A DNA stretch of 8,720 nt from Actinospica sp035712985 (GTDB lineage: Bacteria; Actinomycetota; Actinomycetes; Streptomycetales; Catenulisporaceae): NCBI GenBank assembly GCA_035712985.1, contig DASTAE010000030.1, forward strand, positions 1 to 8,720, in the 5' to 3' direction. A program made the translations under genes and the position numbers. The notes under the pieces were generated by a model that was not told where the DNA came from, did not search any database, and was given only the letters and a program-made list of their open reading frames with translations. Position 1 is the first letter of the stretch. Each line of letters starts with the position of its first letter. Below are positions 6,456 through 8,720 of this stretch, in pieces.

Positions 6456-8021
6456 ATGCGGCTGCGTGATCTGGTCGACAGCGCCGAGCTCGGTCTTCTC
6501 ATGGTGACCGGGCGCCCCGGGCTGGACCGGGAGGTGCGCTCGGTCATGGTCACCGACCTGCCCGAACCGAGCCGCTACCTGCGCGGCGGCGAGCTCGTCG
6601 TCACCGGGCTGCTCTGGCGTTCGGCCCACCTGGGCGGGAACGGGGACTCCGAGTCGGCCAGCGAGCGCTTCGTCGCCGCCGTGGCCGAGGGCCACGCGGC
6701 GGCCATCGCCGCGGGTGACACGACCGACGAGGCCCTCCCGCCCGACCTGGTCGCCGCCTGCTCCCGGCACAACGTGCCGCTGCTGCACGTACCCGGACGG
6801 CTGTCCTTCGCTGAGCTGAGCGAGTGGTTCTCCCGGCGCACCTCCGAACTGCGCGCGCACGACACCGGCGAGCTGCTGGCCCGGCACCGCCGCCTGCTCG
6901 GGGCGGGCGCGCGGCACGGCGTGACCGGCATCCTCGAACTGATCGCCGCCGAGTCAGGCCTCGAAGGGCTGTTGATCAGCGCCGCGGGCGACGTGCTGGT
7001 CGAGCCTGGCACGCCGGTGATGCCGCAGTTCGTCCACGTGCTGACCCGCGAGGCGCTGCGCACGGCCGCGCAGCCGGAGCGCCGCGTCGAGTACCGCGGC
7101 GAGAGCTACAGCGTCTTCACGGTCAGCGGCGACTCGCCGACCCCGGTCGACGACTGGTACGTCGTCTTCGAGGGCGACTCGCGCGCCTGGCCTCCGCAGC
7201 GTCGCGACGTGGCCCGCGGCGCCGCGCGCCTGCTCAGCGCCGAGCGCCAGTGGCTCGCCGAGGCCCGCGAGCCGCTGCGCCAGCTCGGCCAGGAGCTCGC
7301 CGAGCTGGCATCGGAGGAGGGGCCGGTCGCCGAGATCGTGGCGCGGCTGCGGCCGGTCGGCCTCTCCGCGGTCGACGGGTTGCGCGTCGTGGCCGTCAGC
7401 GTCGAGGGCAACAACCGCGCGATCCGCGTCCTGCGCGCCCTGATCGACGATCCGCAGGGGACGAAGCCGCTGCCCGGCGCCGCCCTCGCCGACGGCCGCG
7501 CGATCGGCATCATCGGCGAGCCCAAGGACGGCGGCGACGCGCTCGAACGGCTGACCGCGCGCCTGAAGGCCATCAGCCTCGCGCTCGGCATGGACCGCGT
7601 CCGCGTCGGCGTGAGCGACCTGGTCACGACGGCGACCTCGCTGTCCGCCGCGGTCCGCGAGGCCGGATACGCGCTCGGCCTGGCCACGCGTGACCCCGAG
7701 CGCCTCCGCGTCGCCGGGCACACGGACCTGGCCACGCACCAGGCGCTGCTCGCGCACGTCCCCGAGGAGCTGCGTTCCGGCTACGTGCACCGGCTGCTCG
7801 GTCCGCTGCGCGCCCATGACGAAAGGCACCACGCGGCGCTCGAGGAGACGCTCGACGTGTTCCTGCAGTGTTCGGGATCCTGGAGCCGCTGCGCGGCGCA
7901 GCTGCACATCCACGTCAATACACTGCGCTACCGGATCGCCAGGATCGCCGAGCTGACCGGCCGCGATCCGACCAGGCTGGAGGACCAAGTGGACCTGTTT
8001 CTCGCGCTGCGGGCCCGGTGA
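6456..8021 (+). CDS. pucR: PucR-family transcriptional regulator of purine catabolism
   Basis: This is a 521-residue DNA-binding regulator with the standard PucR/CdaR layout. The N-terminal PucR ligand-sensing domain (about 1-125) shows DLPEPSRYLRGGELVVTG (34-51) and ends in NVPLLHVP. A middle region follows, whose later part (about 290-410) resembles the CdaR GGDEF-like domain (RVGVSDLVTT, AVREAGYAL). The C-terminal helix-turn-helix of the HTH_30 type (about 462-519) carries NTLRYRIARIAELTGRD (488-504). In B. subtilis, PucR controls the xanthine dehydrogenase and allantoin genes in response to purine degradation products and nitrogen limitation. The nearby pucD, xdhC and mocA-like genes make the same role likely here, though the family is large and regulates other pathways too. 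The ATG at 6456 fits the domain start and the TACCGT element. Its stop overlaps or lies next to the start of the MocA-like gene, so the two are co-transcribed. Confidence 0.9.
   Translation: MRLRDLVDSAELGLLMVTGRPGLDREVRSVMVTDLPEPSRYLRGGELVVTGLLWRSAHLGGNGDSESASERFVAAVAEGHAAAIAAGDTTDEALPPDLVAACSRHNVPLLHVPGRLSFAELSEWFSRRTSELRAHDTGELLARHRRLLGAGARHGVTGILELIAAESGLEGLLISAAGDVLVEPGTPVMPQFVHVLTREALRTAAQPERRVEYRGESYSVFTVSGDSPTPVDDWYVVFEGDSRAWPPQRRDVARGAARLLSAERQWLAEAREPLRQLGQELAELASEEGPVAEIVARLRPVGLSAVDGLRVVAVSVEGNNRAIRVLRALIDDPQGTKPLPGAALADGRAIGIIGEPKDGGDALERLTARLKAISLALGMDRVRVGVSDLVTTATSLSAAVREAGYALGLATRDPERLRVAGHTDLATHQALLAHVPEELRSGYVHRLLGPLRAHDERHHAALEETLDVFLQCSGSWSRCAAQLHIHVNTLRYRIARIAELTGRDPTRLEDQVDLFLALRAR
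8017..8021 (+). promoter_or_regulatory. Shine-Dalgarno-like site for the MocA-like gene
   Basis: GGTGA can pair with the UCACC part of the 16S rRNA 3' end and lies 5 bases before the ATG at 8027. It includes the TGA stop of pucR. It favours ATG 8027 over the GTG at 8018, which would itself make a GTGA overlap. Confidence 0.4.
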
Positions 8022-8026
8022 CGCGG

Positions 8027-8626
8027 ATGGGCGTCGTGGCGGGAATCGTGCTCGCGGCCGGGTCCGGGAGCCGGATGGGCCGGCCTAAGGCAGTCGTCGA
8101 ATATCGCGGCCGTCCGCTGCTCACGCGGGCGATCGAGACCGTCCTCGCAGGAGGCTGCGATCACGTGCTCGCGGTGCTCGGCGCGGAGACCGATCGAGCC
8201 TCGGCCTACGCGCGGGCCGCAGGTGCGAAGGTCGTCGTCAACGAGGCGTGGGCGCAGGGAATGGGCGTCTCCCTGCGAGCCGGCCTGGACGGCGTCGAAA
8301 GCGGATTCCCCGATGCGACGGCCGTCCTCGTGCTCCTCGTCGACCAGCCCGACATCACCCCCGAAGCCGTTCGCGCGGTCTTGAGCGCTGAGCGCGGCGC
8401 GGAGGACGACGGGATTCTCGCCGCCGCGGGTTACGAAGGTCGGCGCGGTCATCCGGTCCTGATCGGCCGCGCGCATTGGGACGCATTGCGCCCCACTCTC
8501 ACCGGCGATGTCGGCGCGCGCGCATATCTGCAGGCCCACAGCGCGGAGATCATCCTCGTGCCCTGCGATGAATTCGGAGATCCGCGCGACCTCGACCGCC
8601 CGGAGGACCTCGGTGCCCAGGGCTGA
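8027..8626 (+). CDS. mocA: MocA-like molybdenum cofactor cytidylyltransferase (NTP transferase)
   Basis: This 199-residue cytosolic MobA-like nucleotidyltransferase probably joins CMP to molybdopterin to make the cytosine dinucleotide cofactor used by xanthine dehydrogenase-type enzymes. The nucleotide-binding signature LAAGSGSRMGRPK is at 9-21, followed by GMGVSLRAGL (78-87), the metal-binding LLVDQPDITPE (103-113), GHPVLIGR (141-148), GDVGAR (160-165) and DLDRPEDL (188-195). The GHPVL and GDxGAR motifs with LVDQP fit the MocA/PucB branch rather than the guanylyl-adding MobA. ATG 8027 was chosen because it has a GGTGA site 5 bases upstream; GTG 8018 would add three residues and overlap the pucR stop. 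Any start further upstream would run inside the pucR helix-turn-helix and can be excluded. The protein is complete and of normal family length. The B. subtilis counterpart is PucB, in the same type of cluster. Confidence 0.88.
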   Translation: MGVVAGIVLAAGSGSRMGRPKAVVEYRGRPLLTRAIETVLAGGCDHVLAVLGAETDRASAYARAAGAKVVVNEAWAQGMGVSLRAGLDGVESGFPDATAVLVLLVDQPDITPEAVRAVLSAERGAEDDGILAAAGYEGRRGHPVLIGRAHWDALRPTLTGDVGARAYLQAHSAEIILVPCDEFGDPRDLDRPEDLGAQG

Positions 8627-8720
8627 GCTCCGACCTATGCCCAACGGCCGGGAAATCGTTCTCTCGCCGCGATGCACAGCCCTACCAAAGCTGATATGAA
8701 GGACAGCGACGCCGTTCTAC
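8627..8720 (+). other. 94-base right edge, no supported gene
   Basis: No strong hairpin, promoter or coding signal is visible after the MocA-like stop. An ATG at 8696 opens a frame (MKDSDAVL) that runs off the edge, but it has no clear Shine-Dalgarno site or TANNNT element at the right distance, so it is only a possible start of a next gene. Confidence 0.3.

Noticed and set aside
7868..8026. Upstream extension of the MocA-like gene to 7868
   Set aside because: It would lie across the pucR helix-turn-helix and adds sequence unlike the family. The nucleotide-binding motif begins a few residues after ATG 8027.
8638..8699. Short frame from ATG 8638
   Set aside because: It gives only about 20 residues, with no ribosome-binding site and no recognisable content.

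Overview
The DNA is strongly GC-rich, with codons ending almost always in G or C, GTG starts, 4-base stop/start overlaps and several apparently leaderless genes. This points to a high-GC actinomycete. All seven genes supported here lie on the + strand and are tightly packed, with no gene-free stretch over 100 bases. There is no sign of phage, insertion sequences, CRISPR, tRNA or rRNA.

Layout: (1) 2-1318, an 8-oxoguanine deaminase that enters from the left edge without its first residues; (2) 1315-3690, the molybdopterin-binding large subunit of xanthine dehydrogenase (PucD type); (3) 3683-4564, an XdhC/CoxI-family molybdenum-cofactor maturation factor. These three overlap end to start and form the tail of a purine-catabolism operon. 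(4) 4586-5848, a major facilitator superfamily transporter, and (5) 5860-6372, a small two-helix YcxB-like membrane protein. Each of these has a -10-like hexamer placed for a leaderless transcript. (6) 6456-8021, a PucR-family regulator with a similar promoter, overlapping or abutting (7) 8027-8626, a MocA-like molybdenum cofactor cytidylyltransferase. The last 94 bases hold no clear gene.

How it works together: the deaminase converts 8-oxoguanine to urate, while xanthine dehydrogenase oxidises hypoxanthine and xanthine to urate, so both deliver the same product. XdhC and the MocA-like enzyme would load and mature the molybdenum cofactor of the dehydrogenase. PucR would sense purine or nitrogen status and control the set. 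The gene content matches the Bacillus subtilis puc set (pucA, pucB, pucD, pucR), but the FAD and 2Fe-2S subunits (pucC, pucE) are not in the window and probably lie upstream. The transporter and the YcxB-like gene are probably independent genes sitting between the two halves of the purine set.

I do not see a clearly new biological system. The points most worth checking are the coupling of 8-oxoguanine deaminase to xanthine dehydrogenase, the run of leaderless promoters, and the regulatory signals built into stop codons.
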